Source: JACCVG01 sp963790245 | GTDB taxonomy: Bacteria; Actinomycetota; Thermoleophilia; Solirubrobacterales; Thermoleophilaceae | Assembly (NCBI GenBank): GCA_963790245.1 | Contig: CAWBNP010000002.1 | Span: 496,001 to 560,000, forward strand | Reading direction: 5' to 3' | Length of the DNA: 64,000 nt | Shown here: piece after piece, positions 20,000-29,150 of the stretch | Layout: each line of letters starts with the position of its first letter | How positions within the stretch are numbered: the first letter of the stretch is position 1 | Made by a program: the position numbers and the translations under genes | Notes under the pieces: model-generated | Seen by the model: only the letters and a program-made list of their open reading frames with translations | Databases searched by the model: none | Told to the model about the DNA's origin: nothing

Positions 20000-20230
20000 C
20001 TAGATGGCGCGCAGCATGTCGCCGCCGCAGTTGCGGCACGAGAGGTTGGCCGAATCGGAGAGACGCGCGATCGTCGAGTGCGAGCCGCAATCGGGGCATT
20101 CCGAGCGCAACTCGAACCGGCGCATGCAGTAGAGGCAGCGGTAGCGGCCGGGCAGCGACGTCGGACGGAGCCAGGGCTCGCTGCAGGTCGGACAGCTCGG
20201 GCCGAGGTCGATCTCGGCATCCCCGGTCAT
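20000..20230 (-). CDS. small double zinc-ribbon protein
   Basis: 76 residues with four Cys pairs: CPTC (about residue 13), CLYC (about 33), CPDC (about 45) and CRNC (about 66). This suggests two zinc ribbons, roughly like E. coli YfgJ. No enzyme motif is seen and the function is unknown. The ATG at 20230 lies 10 nt after the fmt stop and the gene ends about 70 nt before ribD, so it probably sits in an fmt-to-rib transcript. A nucleic-acid or protein-binding role is only a guess. Confidence 0.75.
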   Translation of the reverse strand: MTGDAEIDLGPSCPTCSEPWLRPTSLPGRYRCLYCMRRFELRSECPDCGSHSTIARLSDSANLSCRNCGGDMLRAI

Positions 20231-20240
20231 GATCGGTCGA

Positions 20241-21173
20241 CTATGACGGCTTCGCAGGACCGGCGGGGAAACGGCTAAGGCCGGAGTCGCGGCCGGCGCC
20301 GCGCAGGAAGTCGGCCGCATCCATCGCCCGCCCACCCGGCGCGATCCGTTCCAGCTCGAGGCGCCCCCGGCGTGCAGCCGAGCAGCAGCCGGCCCTCGCG
20401 CCCGACCAGCCGCCCGGGCTCGAGGCCGGTGTCCACGAGGACGCTCGCGCGCTCGACCCCGAGCGGCTGTCCGTCCTCGAGCGGCAGCGAAGCCCCGACG
20501 TGGGGGTGAGGGCGCGGACCCGTCGCTCGAGGTCGACCGCGGGCTGTCGCCCATCGAGCAGGCGATCCTCCGACCCGATCTTCTCGGCGTAGGTCAACCC
20601 GTCTTCCGCCTGCTCGACGAACGGCGCGGCCGAACCGATCGTCTCGCTGAGCAGGTCGCCGCCGACGCGCGGCGAGCCTCGCCGAGAGCGACCCGAAATC
20701 ATCGTCGGGTCGGATCGGCTCCTCGGCTCGGGCGGACACCGGCCCGGCGTCAAGCTCGGCGACGAGCCGCATGATGCAGACGCCGGTTTGCCGATCGCCG
20801 GCCTCGATCGCCCGCTCGATCGGCGCCGCGCCGCGCCAGCGCGGCAGCAGCGAGGGATGGACGTTGTAGATCAAGGTGATCGGAGAGCAGCGGATCCTGG
20901 ATCAGGGCGCCGAACGCGCAGACGACAAGCGCCTCGGGCCGCGCGGCCGCGATCAGAGCCCGTGACTCCTCGTAGTTCACGTCGGCCGGCTGGATCAGCG
21001 CGATGCCGAGGTCGCGGGCCAGGTCGGCGACCGGCGGTGGCGTGACCTTGCGACCGCGACCACGGCCGCGGTCGGGCCGCGAGACGACCAGCTGCGGACG
21101 GTGGGCGGACGCCGGCGAGCCGCTCGAGCACCGTCCCGGCGAACTCCGAGGTGCCGAGGTAGACGGTGCGCAT
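20241..21173 (-). CDS. fmt: methionyl-tRNA formyltransferase, frameshifted
   Basis: Formylates initiator Met-tRNA with 10-formyl-tetrahydrofolate. About 310 residues. Visible: start MRTVYLGTSEFAGTVLERLA, LVVSRPDRGRGRGRKVTPPP, CAFGALIQDPLL, the catalytic-region block VHPSLLPRWRGAAPIERAI, TGVCIMRLVAELDAGPV and the C-terminal LSETIGSAAPFVEQ...LTYAEKI. About five single-base breaks. Its partner def lies nearby at 22.4 kb on the same strand, though two plus-strand genes lie between. Confidence 0.92.
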
Positions 21174-21289
21174 CGGCGGTCAGCGTATGCCACATGCGGC
21201 TGACCGGGTGGGTAACCTGAGCCGCTCTGTCCGCCAAGCAGACGTGTAGCCCAGCCGCCGGGCGCCGTCGCACGCAGGAGGTCTCCGAC

Positions 21290-21775
21290 GTGAAGCACCT
21301 GCCCATCGCGCTGCTGCTCGCAGCCATGATCGTCGTCCCGACGTCCTCGCTCGCCGCCTCGGAGCGGTTTGAGGGCAAGGGCGACGACAAGATCGACGTC
21401 AGGTTCCAGCTCAAGGACGACGAGGTCCGCAACTTCACCACCAAGAACGTCGAGTTCACCTGCTCGGAAGCGGGCGACACGGTGGTGCTCGACCCGAAGA
21501 AGTTCAAGCCGATCGACGTGCGCGACAACGGCCGCTTCGACGATCGGTTCAGCAACCGGTTCCGGGATCGCGACAGCGATGCGAAGGTGAAGCTGACCTC
21601 CGAGGTCGATGGCCGGCTGACCGACAAAAAACCGGTCAAGAACCGAGACGCTGAGGTCAAGAGCGGCGAGGAGGCCTTCCAGAAGGGCCGGGGCGACCTC
21701 GAGTTCACGCTCGAGTTCGAGACCGGCGACAAGTGCGAGAGCGGCGTGCTCGACTGGAAGGCGAAGGCTCGGTAG
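21290..21775 (+). CDS. secreted charged protein of unknown function, paralogue 1
   Basis: 161 residues, intact. GTG start with AGGAGG 8 nt upstream. Residues 1-22 are a signal peptide ending SSLAAS; a Sec-exported product is likely. The mature part is strongly charged (Lys, Asp, Glu, Arg) with two cysteines, in VEFTC and GDKCESGVLDW. Shared blocks with the next gene are RFQLKDDEVRNFTTKNVEFT and the C-terminal GDKCES..LDW. I recognise no family. A beta-rich envelope protein with one disulphide is a guess. Confidence 0.85.
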   Translation: MKHLPIALLLAAMIVVPTSSLAASERFEGKGDDKIDVRFQLKDDEVRNFTTKNVEFTCSEAGDTVVLDPKKFKPIDVRDNGRFDDRFSNRFRDRDSDAKVKLTSEVDGRLTDKKPVKNRDAEVKSGEEAFQKGRGDLEFTLEFETGDKCESGVLDWKAKAR

Positions 21776-21905
21776 CACCGCTCCGATGGCGGGCACGCCG
21801 TGTTTGGGGTGCGACAAGACCGCCGACCATCGCCTAAGGTGACGGGTCGGAAGTGACACCACACGAGCGAGCCCGCGCGCCGGGCTTCGCGAACCGGAGG
21901 TTCAG

Positions 21906-22379
21906 ATGAAGCGATTCACCCCCGTCGCGCTGCTCGCCCTGCTGATCGTGCCGGCCGTCGCCTTTGCGGCCGCCGACAAGTTCAAGGGCGGAAGCGACGA
22001 TGACAACAAGGTAAAGATTAAGTTCGAGCTCAAGGACGACGATCGGATCAAGGACTTCACCGCCAAAGAGGTCGAGTTCAGCTGCAACGAGCGCGATGAT
22101 TTCCGCGCCAACCCGCCCGAGTTCACCAAGGTCGACGTCGAGAAGAACGGCGACATCGATCAGGAGTACAAGATCAACGAGAAGGGCCGCAACAGCAAGG
22201 GCGAGAAGGTCGAGATCCGCTTCAAGGCCAAGCTCGAAGGCCGGCTCGACGGCAAGAAGAACAAGTACGACGAGGCCGAAGGCGAGATGAGCTTCGACGC
22301 CCGTTACAAGACCGACGGCGACCGCTGCGAGTCCGAGGACCTGGAATGGGACGCTGAGCTGAAGGACAAGAAGGACTGA
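21906..22379 (+). CDS. secreted charged protein of unknown function, paralogue 2
   Basis: 157 residues, intact, in tandem with the previous gene. ATG preceded by GGAGG. The signal peptide is about residues 1-22 (ALLALLIVPAVAFAAA). Mature blocks are KFELKDDDRIKDFTAKEVEF followed by SC, KVEIRFKAKLEGRLDGKKN and GDRCESEDLEWDAELKD. The two cysteines match paralogue 1. The even Lys/Asp/Glu richness and lack of membrane segments suggest a soluble extracytoplasmic protein. A terminator-like hairpin follows, so the pair may form its own transcription unit. Confidence 0.85.
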   Translation: MKRFTPVALLALLIVPAVAFAAADKFKGGSDDDNKVKIKFELKDDDRIKDFTAKEVEFSCNERDDFRANPPEFTKVDVEKNGDIDQEYKINEKGRNSKGEKVEIRFKAKLEGRLDGKKNKYDEAEGEMSFDARYKTDGDRCESEDLEWDAELKDKKD

Positions 22380-22385
22380 CTTACG

Positions 22386-22426
22386 GCGGTCGTCTGGCGA
22401 ACTTCGTCAGGCGGCCGCTCTTTGTT
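22386..22426 (+). terminator. hairpin and T-rich tail after the secreted paralogues
   Basis: A 14-bp stem, GCGGTCGTCTGGCG with CGTCAGGCGGCCGC (three G-T pairs), with loop AACTT, followed by TCTTTGTT on the plus strand. It overlaps the 3' end of the converging def gene. Confidence 0.65.
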
Positions 22427-23003
22427 CCAAGTCCCTGAGCTCCCTGATCGCTTGTTTGCGCTGCTCGCGCGGGGCGCGATCGAGCATCAGGACACCGTCG
22501 AGGTGGTCGATCTCGTGCTGGATGACCCGCGCTTCGAGCCCTGAGGCCTCGACGACGCGCGGCTTCCCGTGCTCGTCGCGGGCTCTGACGCGCACGTGCA
22601 CCGGCCGGTCCACGTCGACGTGGACCCCGGGAATCGACAGGCAGCCCTCCTCCAGCGTTTCGAGCTCGTCCCCGCGCCATTCGATCTCGGGGTTGACGAG
22701 CGCCACCAGCGGAGCCTCGTAACCGACGCGATAGACCAGCAGCCGCTGGCTGACGCCGAGCTGAGGGGCTGCAAGGCCGACGCCGATCGCGTCATCCATC
22801 AGCCCCGCCATCCGCCGCACCTGAGTCCGGAGCGCGTCGTCAAAGCGGTCGACCTCGGTGGCGCGGCTCTTGAGCACCGGATCGCCGAAGCGCCTGATGA
22901 ACGACATCGCGGCGTTGCGTCGCGCCTGCCGTTCAGGATCTATCTGCGGCTCCTCGGCCTGCTCGTCGTCGATCGGATCGATCAGGTCGTGCTCGTCGTC
23001 CAT
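22407..23003 (-). CDS. def: peptide deformylase
   Basis: Metalloenzyme removing the formyl group from new proteins. 198 residues, intact. All three motifs are present: GVGLAAPQ, EGCLSIPG and HEIDHLDG (two His and a Cys bind the metal). An acidic N-terminal extension of about 33 residues comes before the usual start (MSFIRRFGDPVL); an internal start at that Met is possible. It is upstream of fmt on the same strand but separated by the two plus-strand secreted genes. Confidence 0.95.
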   Translation of the reverse strand: MDDEHDLIDPIDDEQAEEPQIDPERQARRNAAMSFIRRFGDPVLKSRATEVDRFDDALRTQVRRMAGLMDDAIGVGLAAPQLGVSQRLLVYRVGYEAPLVALVNPEIEWRGDELETLEEGCLSIPGVHVDVDRPVHVRVRARDEHGKPRVVEASGLEARVIQHEIDHLDGVLMLDRAPREQRKQAIRELRDLEQRAAA

Positions 23004-23036
23004 CGGATGGATTCTAGGCGCTGGACGGGGAGCCGC

Positions 23037-25230
23037 CTACTGCGGATCGACATCGACGGCGAACGCGACCGGCCCCGAGATCGGCTCGGCCGCGGTCGTC
23101 TCGACCGCCTCCCGCACCGCGACGAGTGCCGCCGACCGGGAGTCCGACTTGACGAGCAGCTGAGCCCGCTCGCGGCCCTTCAGCCGAAACAGCGGCGCCG
23201 GGCCGGCGATCGTCGCCTGCGGTGCGAGTGCCGCGATCCGACCCGCCAGCAGGCTGGTCACCGCCAGCTCCGGACCGCGCTCAGCGCTGCTGCACACGAC
23301 ACGGATCAGGTTGCCGAACGGCGGGTAGCAGAGCGCCGCGCGGCGCTCCAACTCAGCGGCGAGGAAGGCGGGCGCGTCGTGCGCCGCAGCGAGCCGCAGG
23401 CATTCCACGTCGGGCTCGAGTGCCTGAACCAACACCCGGCCGCCACCCGGCCCCCTGCCGCTGCGACCGGCGAGTTGCGCGACCAGCGAGAAAGTTCGTT
23501 CCTCGGCACGGAAATCGGGGAAGCGGAGCGTGGCATCGGCGTCCAGCACGACACCCAGCGCGACGTCTGGGAAGTCGTGCCCCTTTGCGACCATCTGGGT
23601 TCCGATCAGAACGCCGGCTTCGAGGGCCTCGAACCGTTCCAGCAGGCGTGCCGTCGCCTCGCGGCCCGAGCCCGTGTCGGAGTCCAGCCGCAGCACTTCA
23701 AGCGGAGCGAGCAACTGGTCGAGTTCGTGCTCAAGACGCTCGGTCCCGATGCCGTGGCGGCCGACCGAGACCGAGCCGCACTCCGAGCACGCGCCCGGCG
23801 CGGCCTCCGAGTGTCCGCAGTGGTGGCAGGAGATGCGCCCGGCGGCCTGGTGGAGGACGAGCGTGACATCACAGTTGGGACAGCCCCAGGTGTGGCCGCA
23901 ATCGCGGCAGGCCAGGAAGTTCGACCAGCCGCGGCGATTAAGCATCACGATCGCCTTCAGTCGCTGCTCGCGGACCTCGGCGAGCGCGTCCACCGTGCGC
24001 GGATGGAGCGCTCCCTGGATGCCCGCCATCCCGACGACCTCGACGGCGGGCAGCGGCAGGGAATCCACGCGATCAGGCATCGACAGCCTCGGAAAAGAGG
24101 CCCAGCTCTCGGGACGCGGCGTTGCGCTGCCCGCGAGCACCACCGCCTCGGCGGCGTCCGCTCGCAGCTCGGCGACGCGACGAGCGTCGTACCGGGGATC
24201 ACCCTCCTGTTTGTAGGAACCATCGTGCTCCTCGTCGATCACGATCAGCCCGAGCTGCTCGAGCGGCGCGAAGACGGCCGAGCGCGGGCCGACGCAGACG
24301 CGTGCCTCGCCGCGTGCGCAGTCGCAGCCACTCGTCGTAGCGCTCCCCGTCCGAGAGCTGGGAATGGAGGATCGCGACGGTGTCGCCGAAGCGCTGTTGA
24401 AAGCGGGACGCCGTCTGCGGCGTGAGCGCGATCTCGGGCACCAGCACGATCGCCGAACGGCCGCGCTCGAGCACCGCGGCGACTGCCGCCAGATAGACCT
24501 CCGTCTTGCCGCTGCCCGTCACGCCGTGGAGCAGCAGACGGCGATCCGCGTCGCCGCGCCGATCGAGCAGCGCGAGAACCGCCGCGAGCGCCGCGGCCTG
24601 ATCTGCGCTCAGGACGTGGGGCGTGTCCGAGCGCGCGCCAACCGGCCTGATCCGCGGACGACGCCCGACGGTCTGCCGCTCGAGCGCGACGAGGCCGCGC
24701 CGCTCCAGCGCCCGCAGCGTGGTGTGGCTCCCGCCGCATTCGCTCAGCAGCGCGCCGGCGGATTGCTGACCTTCGAGCAGCGCGGCGAGCAACGCCTGCT
24801 GGCGGGCGCCGAGGCGCGTGCCATCCTCGAGCGCCGCGGCGCCGGTCTCGGTGATCGAGGCCGTCAGCCTGCTGCGCGACCTGGTCCGCGCGATCGCACC
24901 GGTGCCCGTCCCGGGTGGAAGGACGAGCGCGAGCCCGCGCGCCGGGGTCGAGCAGTACTCCTCGCCGACCAGCAGCCCGAGCTCGACGAGCTGCTCCGGA
25001 ACGTCGGTCTCGAGCGCCGAATAGGGAGCCAGCAGACGGTCCACCGGCACGTCGCTCGAATCGCCGAGGCCGACGACGACGCCGAGGCAGCGGCGCCGGC
25101 CGAATGGGATCACCAGCACCGAGCCTGGCCTGACGTCGAGCGACTCGGGAACGCGATAGTCAAACGGGCCCCGAAGGGCCCGCGCGCGCGTCAGCGGCTC
25201 GACTCGAGCGATCTCCATCTCGAAGGCCAC
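23037..25230 (-). CDS. priA: primosomal protein N' (PriA helicase), one frameshift
   Basis: Replication-restart helicase. About 730 residues. The N-terminal DNA-binding part starts MAFEMEIARVEPLTRARALR. Walker A is LLLHGVTGSGKTEVYLAAV and Walker B is LIVIDEEHDGSYKQ. The zinc-binding cluster is CRDCGHTWGCPNC...CHHCGHSEAAPGACSEC. The helicase motif is SGRGPGGGRVLVQ. One base error near 24310 splits it just before the DEEH box. The zinc cysteines and helicase motifs look complete, so this is not the degenerate PriA of mycobacteria. Confidence 0.94.
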
Positions 25231-25344
25231 AGTAGGGCGGCACGAGGACGGGGGCGTGACGGGCAGATCTGTTACCCGACCAACATGTGCGCTGACCCCT
25301 GGTTGGAGCTCGGGTTGACCGGGTGGGGTCTACACTGCCGCGCC

Positions 25345-25842
25345 ATGGCCGTCGAGCTGCAACAGGGCGAGGAGATCATCTTCGAGGGGCACCCCTCGTG
25401 GCGCGCGACGCTCGCCTTCTACCTCAAGGGCGAGCTGGCGGCGATCGCGATCGGCGCAGCATTCGCGGGGCTGACCTCGGTGCTCGGCGGTCGGGCGAAG
25501 GTCTTCGAGGCGATCCTGATCACGGTCGCGGTCGCGGTGCTCGTACTCGCGATCGGTTTCGTGAAGCGGTACGCGACCACCTACACCGTCACCAGCCGCC
25601 GGCTCAACATCCGTCGCGGGATCATCGCGCGCAAGGTGCAGGAGACGCGGTTGGAGCGGGTCCAGAACGTCAACTACTCGCAATCGTTGCTCCAGCGGAT
25701 TCTGCAGGTCGGCGACGTCGACTTCGACACCGCCGCCGGCGATGACTACAACTTTATCTTCGCCGGCGTCTCAGAGCCCGAGGAGGTCGTCGAGGCCGTC
25801 GATCGGGCCACGGGGCGCCACGCTGGCCCCAAGCCGCTCTGA
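25345..25842 (+). CDS. bacterial PH-domain (DUF304/bPH2) membrane protein
   Basis: 165 residues, intact. The start MAVELQQGEEIIFEGHPSW is typical for the family. Two membrane segments follow (about residues 28-45 and 56-72: AIAIGAAFAGLTSVLG and AILITVAVAVLVLAIGF). Then comes the bPH2 domain with TYTVTSRRLNIRRGIIARKV and RLERVQNVNYSQSLLQRILQ. Its role is unknown; family members are membrane-associated. A TACACT hexamer at 25331 would place transcription at or near the ATG. Confidence 0.85.
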   Translation: MAVELQQGEEIIFEGHPSWRATLAFYLKGELAAIAIGAAFAGLTSVLGGRAKVFEAILITVAVAVLVLAIGFVKRYATTYTVTSRRLNIRRGIIARKVQETRLERVQNVNYSQSLLQRILQVGDVDFDTAAGDDYNFIFAGVSEPEEVVEAVDRATGRHAGPKPL

Positions 25843-25855
25843 AGCTCAGGCTCCC

Positions 25856-25887
25856 CTCAGTGCTGCCGTTCGTTCGGCAGCACTGAG
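25856..25887. terminator. hairpin between converging PH-domain gene and metK
   Basis: Perfect 13-bp inverted repeat, CTCAGTGCTGCCG with CGGCAGCACTGAG, and a 6-nt loop TTCGTT. It lies 13 nt after the PH-domain stop and 15 nt before the metK stop. There is no T-run, but its position between convergent genes fits a two-way terminator. Confidence 0.65.
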
Positions 25888-25901
25888 CCACTGACGAGCC
25901 G

Positions 25902-27133
25902 CTAGGCGGGGACTTCGATCCCGGCGGCCGCGCGCAGCGCATCCGCGCGGTCGACCGCCTCCCACGAGAAGCCGTCGCGACCGAAGTGACCGTAGGCGGC
26001 CGTCGGTGCGTAGATTGGCCGGTGAAGGTCGAGGTAGTCCCGGAACGCTCCCGGCCGTAGGTCGAAATGCTCGCCGACCAGCTCCGCGATCCGCGCACGC
26101 GGGATCTGCTCGGTACCGAAGGTCTCGACCATGATCGAGACCGGGTGGGCGACACCGATCGCGTAGGCGACCTGGACCTCGCAACGGTCGGCGAGGCCGG
26201 CCGCGACGACGTTCTTGGCGACGTGCCGGGTCGGCGTAAGCCGCCGAGCGATCGACCTTCGACGGGTCCTTGCCCGAGAACGCACCGCCGCCGTGGCGAG
26301 CCATTCCGCCGTAGGTGTCGACGATGATCTTGCGCCCGGTGAGACCGCAGTCACCGACTGGTCCGCCGATCACGAACCGCCCGGTCGGGTTGATCAGGAA
26401 ACCCTCTGCGATCTTGGCCTCGTCGTATAGGCCGTCGGGGAGTACCGGGAAGACGACCTGTCTCGAGCAGGTCCGGACGGATCTGCTCGTCGCGGTCGAT
26501 CCCGTCGGCATGCTGGGTGGAGATCAGGATCCGCTCGATCTCGACCGGCCGGTCATTCTCGTAGCGAACCGTGACCTGGGTCTTGCCATCGGGCCGAAGG
26601 TAGTCCAGGGAGCCGTCCTTGCGCACCTTCGCGAGCCGCTCGGCGAGCCGGTGTGCGAGATCGATCGGGAGCGGCATCAACGAGTCGGTCTCGTTGGTCG
26701 CGTAGCCGAACATCATCCCCTGGTCGCCCGCGCCCGCGACGTCGTCGCTGTCGCCCGAGCCCTGCTCGCGCGCTTCCTGGGCGGCGTCGACGCCCTGCGC
26801 GATATCGGGAGACTGGCGGTCGATCCGCACGAGAACCTCGGCGCTGTCGGCGTCGAAGTCGGGATCGAAGCCGACGTAGCCGATTTCGCGGATCGCCTCA
26901 CGGGCGATCGCCTCGAAGTCGATGTCGGCGTCGGTACGGATCTCGCCCGACATGACGACCAACCGCGTGTTGACGAGCGTCTCGGCGGCGCAGCGGCCCT
27001 CCGCGCCGTCGGCCGCCATGACCGCGTCGACGACTCCATCGGAGATGCGGTCGGAAACCTTGTCCGGGTGGCCCTCGGTGACCGACTCGGAGGTGAACAG
27101 GTACTCGTTCTCTGGGAGCTGGGTGCTGGTCAC
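25902..27133 (-). CDS. metK: S-adenosylmethionine synthetase, two frameshifts
   Basis: Makes SAM from methionine and ATP. About 410 residues. GTG start with AAGGAAAC before it. Motifs: FTSESVTEGHPDKVSDRISD, GAGDQGMMFGYATNET, INPTGRFVIGGPVGDCGLTG, the P-loop-like GGGAFSGKDPSKVDRSAAY and the C-terminal YGHFGRDGFSWE. Single-base breaks near 26462 and 26237. No SAM riboswitch is seen; only 42 nt separate it from der upstream, suggesting co-transcription with der. Confidence 0.95.
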
Positions 27134-27175
27134 GTTTCCTTCCGCAGGTTCGGGTCGGCGTAGGGTAGCGATCCG

Positions 27176-28516
27176 TCAGTCGCTCGCGCGGCCGCCCGAC
27201 CGTCGCGGGCCGTCGTCGCGACCTCGGTAGTCGATTACGAGCGGCACTCCCTCGAGCGCGAAGCGCTCGCGGAGACGGTTCTCGAGGAAGAACGCGTAGT
27301 CGCGCACGATCCGTGAGCGGTCCGAGACCTGGATCGCGAACCGCGGCGGACGGGTCTCGTACTGGGTCATGTAGTACATCCGCAGCCGCCGACCGCGAAC
27401 GGCGGGCGGGTCGCGCTTGGCGAGCAGATCCGAGAGGAACCGGTTGAGCTCGCTGGTCGGGATCCGCTCAGCGGCGCGATCGGCGAGCCGGATCGACTCC
27501 TCCAGCAGCCGGCGGGTGCTGCGCCCGGTCAGCGCCGAGGCCGACAGGACGCGCGGACGGAGGCGCAGCTTCTTTTGGACTCGCGCCCGGGCGTCGTCGA
27601 TATCGGTCTGGGCGATATCCCACTTGTTGAGCACCATCACCGTCGCGCAACCGGTCGTCATCGCGAGCTCGGCGATCCGGAAGTCCTCGCTGGTGATCCC
27701 CTCGCTCGCGTCGCAGACGACGAGCGCCACGTGGGCACGCTCGGCCGCCTGCTCGGAGCGCAGCTGCGCGTAGTAGTCGACAGTGCCGGCCACCTTCGTG
27801 CGGCGGCGCAAGCCCGCGGTGTCGACCAGCAAGACCGCCCGACCGTCGAACTCGAGCCGCGTATCGATTGCATCACGCGTGGTGCCGGCGAGATCGGAGA
27901 CGATCACGCGCTCCTCGCCGAGGAAGCGGTTGACGAGCGAGGACTTGCCGACGTTCGGACGTCCGATTACCGCGAGACGAACGATCCCGTCGTCGGGGTC
28001 GGGCTCATCGGGCCGCTGCTCGCCGAGGCCCGCCACGATTGCGTCAAGCAAGTCGCCGGTCCCGAGCCCCTGGGTCGCGGAGACCGCAACCGGCTCGCCC
28101 AGCCCCAGCCCGATGAACTCCGCCGCCTGCGGAATGAGCGAGGCGCCATCGACCTTGTTGGCAGCGACCAGGACCGGCAACGGGGCCCGTCGCAGCTCGC
28201 GCGCGAGCTCGTCGTCACCGGGCCGGATCCCAGTGCGGGCATCGACCACCAGGACGGCGAGGTCGGACTCGGCGATCGCGCGCCGCGCCTGGGCCTGGAC
28301 CTCGGCGGCGAGCGCGTGACCGTCCTCGGAGTCCACCCCTCCGGTGTCGATCAGCAGGAACCGCCGACCGTTCCAATCCGCCTCGAGCTCCTTGCGGTCG
28401 CGCGTGACCCCGGCGTCCTCGTGGACGACGGTTTCGCGACCACCGGCGAGGCGGTTGACGAGCGTTGACTTGCCCACGTTCGGGTAGCCGACGACCGCGA
28501 CCTTCGGCAGCGCCAT
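27176..28516 (-). CDS. der: ribosome-associated GTPase Der (EngA)
   Basis: Double GTPase needed for 50S subunit assembly. 446 residues, intact. First G domain: GYPNVGKST, DTGGVD, NKVD. Second: GRPNVGKSS, DTAGLRRRTKV, NKWD. A C-terminal KH-like domain follows (RMYYMTQYETRPPRFAIQV). It starts 6 nt from the end of cmk; cmk-der pairing is widespread. Confidence 0.96.
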   Translation of the reverse strand: MALPKVAVVGYPNVGKSTLVNRLAGGRETVVHEDAGVTRDRKELEADWNGRRFLLIDTGGVDSEDGHALAAEVQAQARRAIAESDLAVLVVDARTGIRPGDDELARELRRAPLPVLVAANKVDGASLIPQAAEFIGLGLGEPVAVSATQGLGTGDLLDAIVAGLGEQRPDEPDPDDGIVRLAVIGRPNVGKSSLVNRFLGEERVIVSDLAGTTRDAIDTRLEFDGRAVLLVDTAGLRRRTKVAGTVDYYAQLRSEQAAERAHVALVVCDASEGITSEDFRIAELAMTTGCATVMVLNKWDIAQTDIDDARARVQKKLRLRPRVLSASALTGRSTRRLLEESIRLADRAAERIPTSELNRFLSDLLAKRDPPAVRGRRLRMYYMTQYETRPPRFAIQVSDRSRIVRDYAFFLENRLRERFALEGVPLVIDYRGRDDGPRRSGGRASD

Positions 28517-28522
28517 CGCCGC

Positions 28523-29140
28523 TCAGCCGTCGCGCCGCGCGTCGACGAGCGCGACGATCTGGGCGACGACATCCTCGATCGAGCGGTCGGTCGTGTCGAG
28601 TTCGACCGCGTCCTCGGCCGGGCGCAGCGGCGAGTGCTCCCGGCTGCGGTCCTGCTCGTCACGGAGTGTCTGCTCGGTCAACACCGTTCCCCAGTCGGCC
28701 CCCAGCTCGAGCGCCCGACGGCGTGCCCTCGCCTCCGGACTCGCCGTCAAGAAGACCTTCAAGCCTGCGTCGGGAACGACCACGGTGCCGATGTCACGAC
28801 CCTCCGCAACCCAGTCTCCGACGCCCATCAGCGCCCGCTGCTTGGCGACCAGCGCCTCGCGAACCTCCGGGTCGGTCGCGACACCCGATGCCGCCGCCGT
28901 CACCTCGGGAGTTCGTATCTCGGCGGTCACGTCGCGGCCCGAGGAGCGCACCCGCGAGCCGAGCTCGATCTCGAGCGCGGCCGCGCATTCGGCGGGCTCC
29001 CCGCCGTCCTCCAGCACGGCCAGCGCCACGGCTCGATACATCGCACCGGAATCGAGGTAGGTGAACCCGAGTGCCGCCGCGGTCGCGCGTGCCACGGTGC
29101 TCTTGCCGGCGCCCGCCGGTCCATCGATTGCGATGACCAT
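28523..29140 (-). CDS. cmk: cytidylate kinase
   Basis: Phosphorylates CMP and dCMP. 205 residues, intact. P-loop AIDGPAGAGKSTVAR, then YLDSGAMYRA, WVAEGRDIGTVVVPDA and VFLTASPEARARRR, all characteristic. It sits 10 nt after aroA, an order (aroA-cmk) seen in many bacteria. Confidence 0.96.
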   Translation of the reverse strand: MVIAIDGPAGAGKSTVARATAAALGFTYLDSGAMYRAVALAVLEDGGEPAECAAALEIELGSRVRSSGRDVTAEIRTPEVTAAASGVATDPEVREALVAKQRALMGVGDWVAEGRDIGTVVVPDAGLKVFLTASPEARARRRALELGADWGTVLTEQTLRDEQDRSREHSPLRPAEDAVELDTTDRSIEDVVAQIVALVDARRDG

Positions 29141-29150
29141 GAGTCCGAGG

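Noticed and set aside
22569..24425. Plus-strand open frame of 618 codons opposite def and priA
   Set aside because: It is antisense to two clear enzymes; its product is a low-complexity Arg/Ala/Gly sequence expected from high-GC shadow frames.
27134..27175. SAM riboswitch before metK
   Set aside because: Only 42 nt separate metK from der, too short for one.
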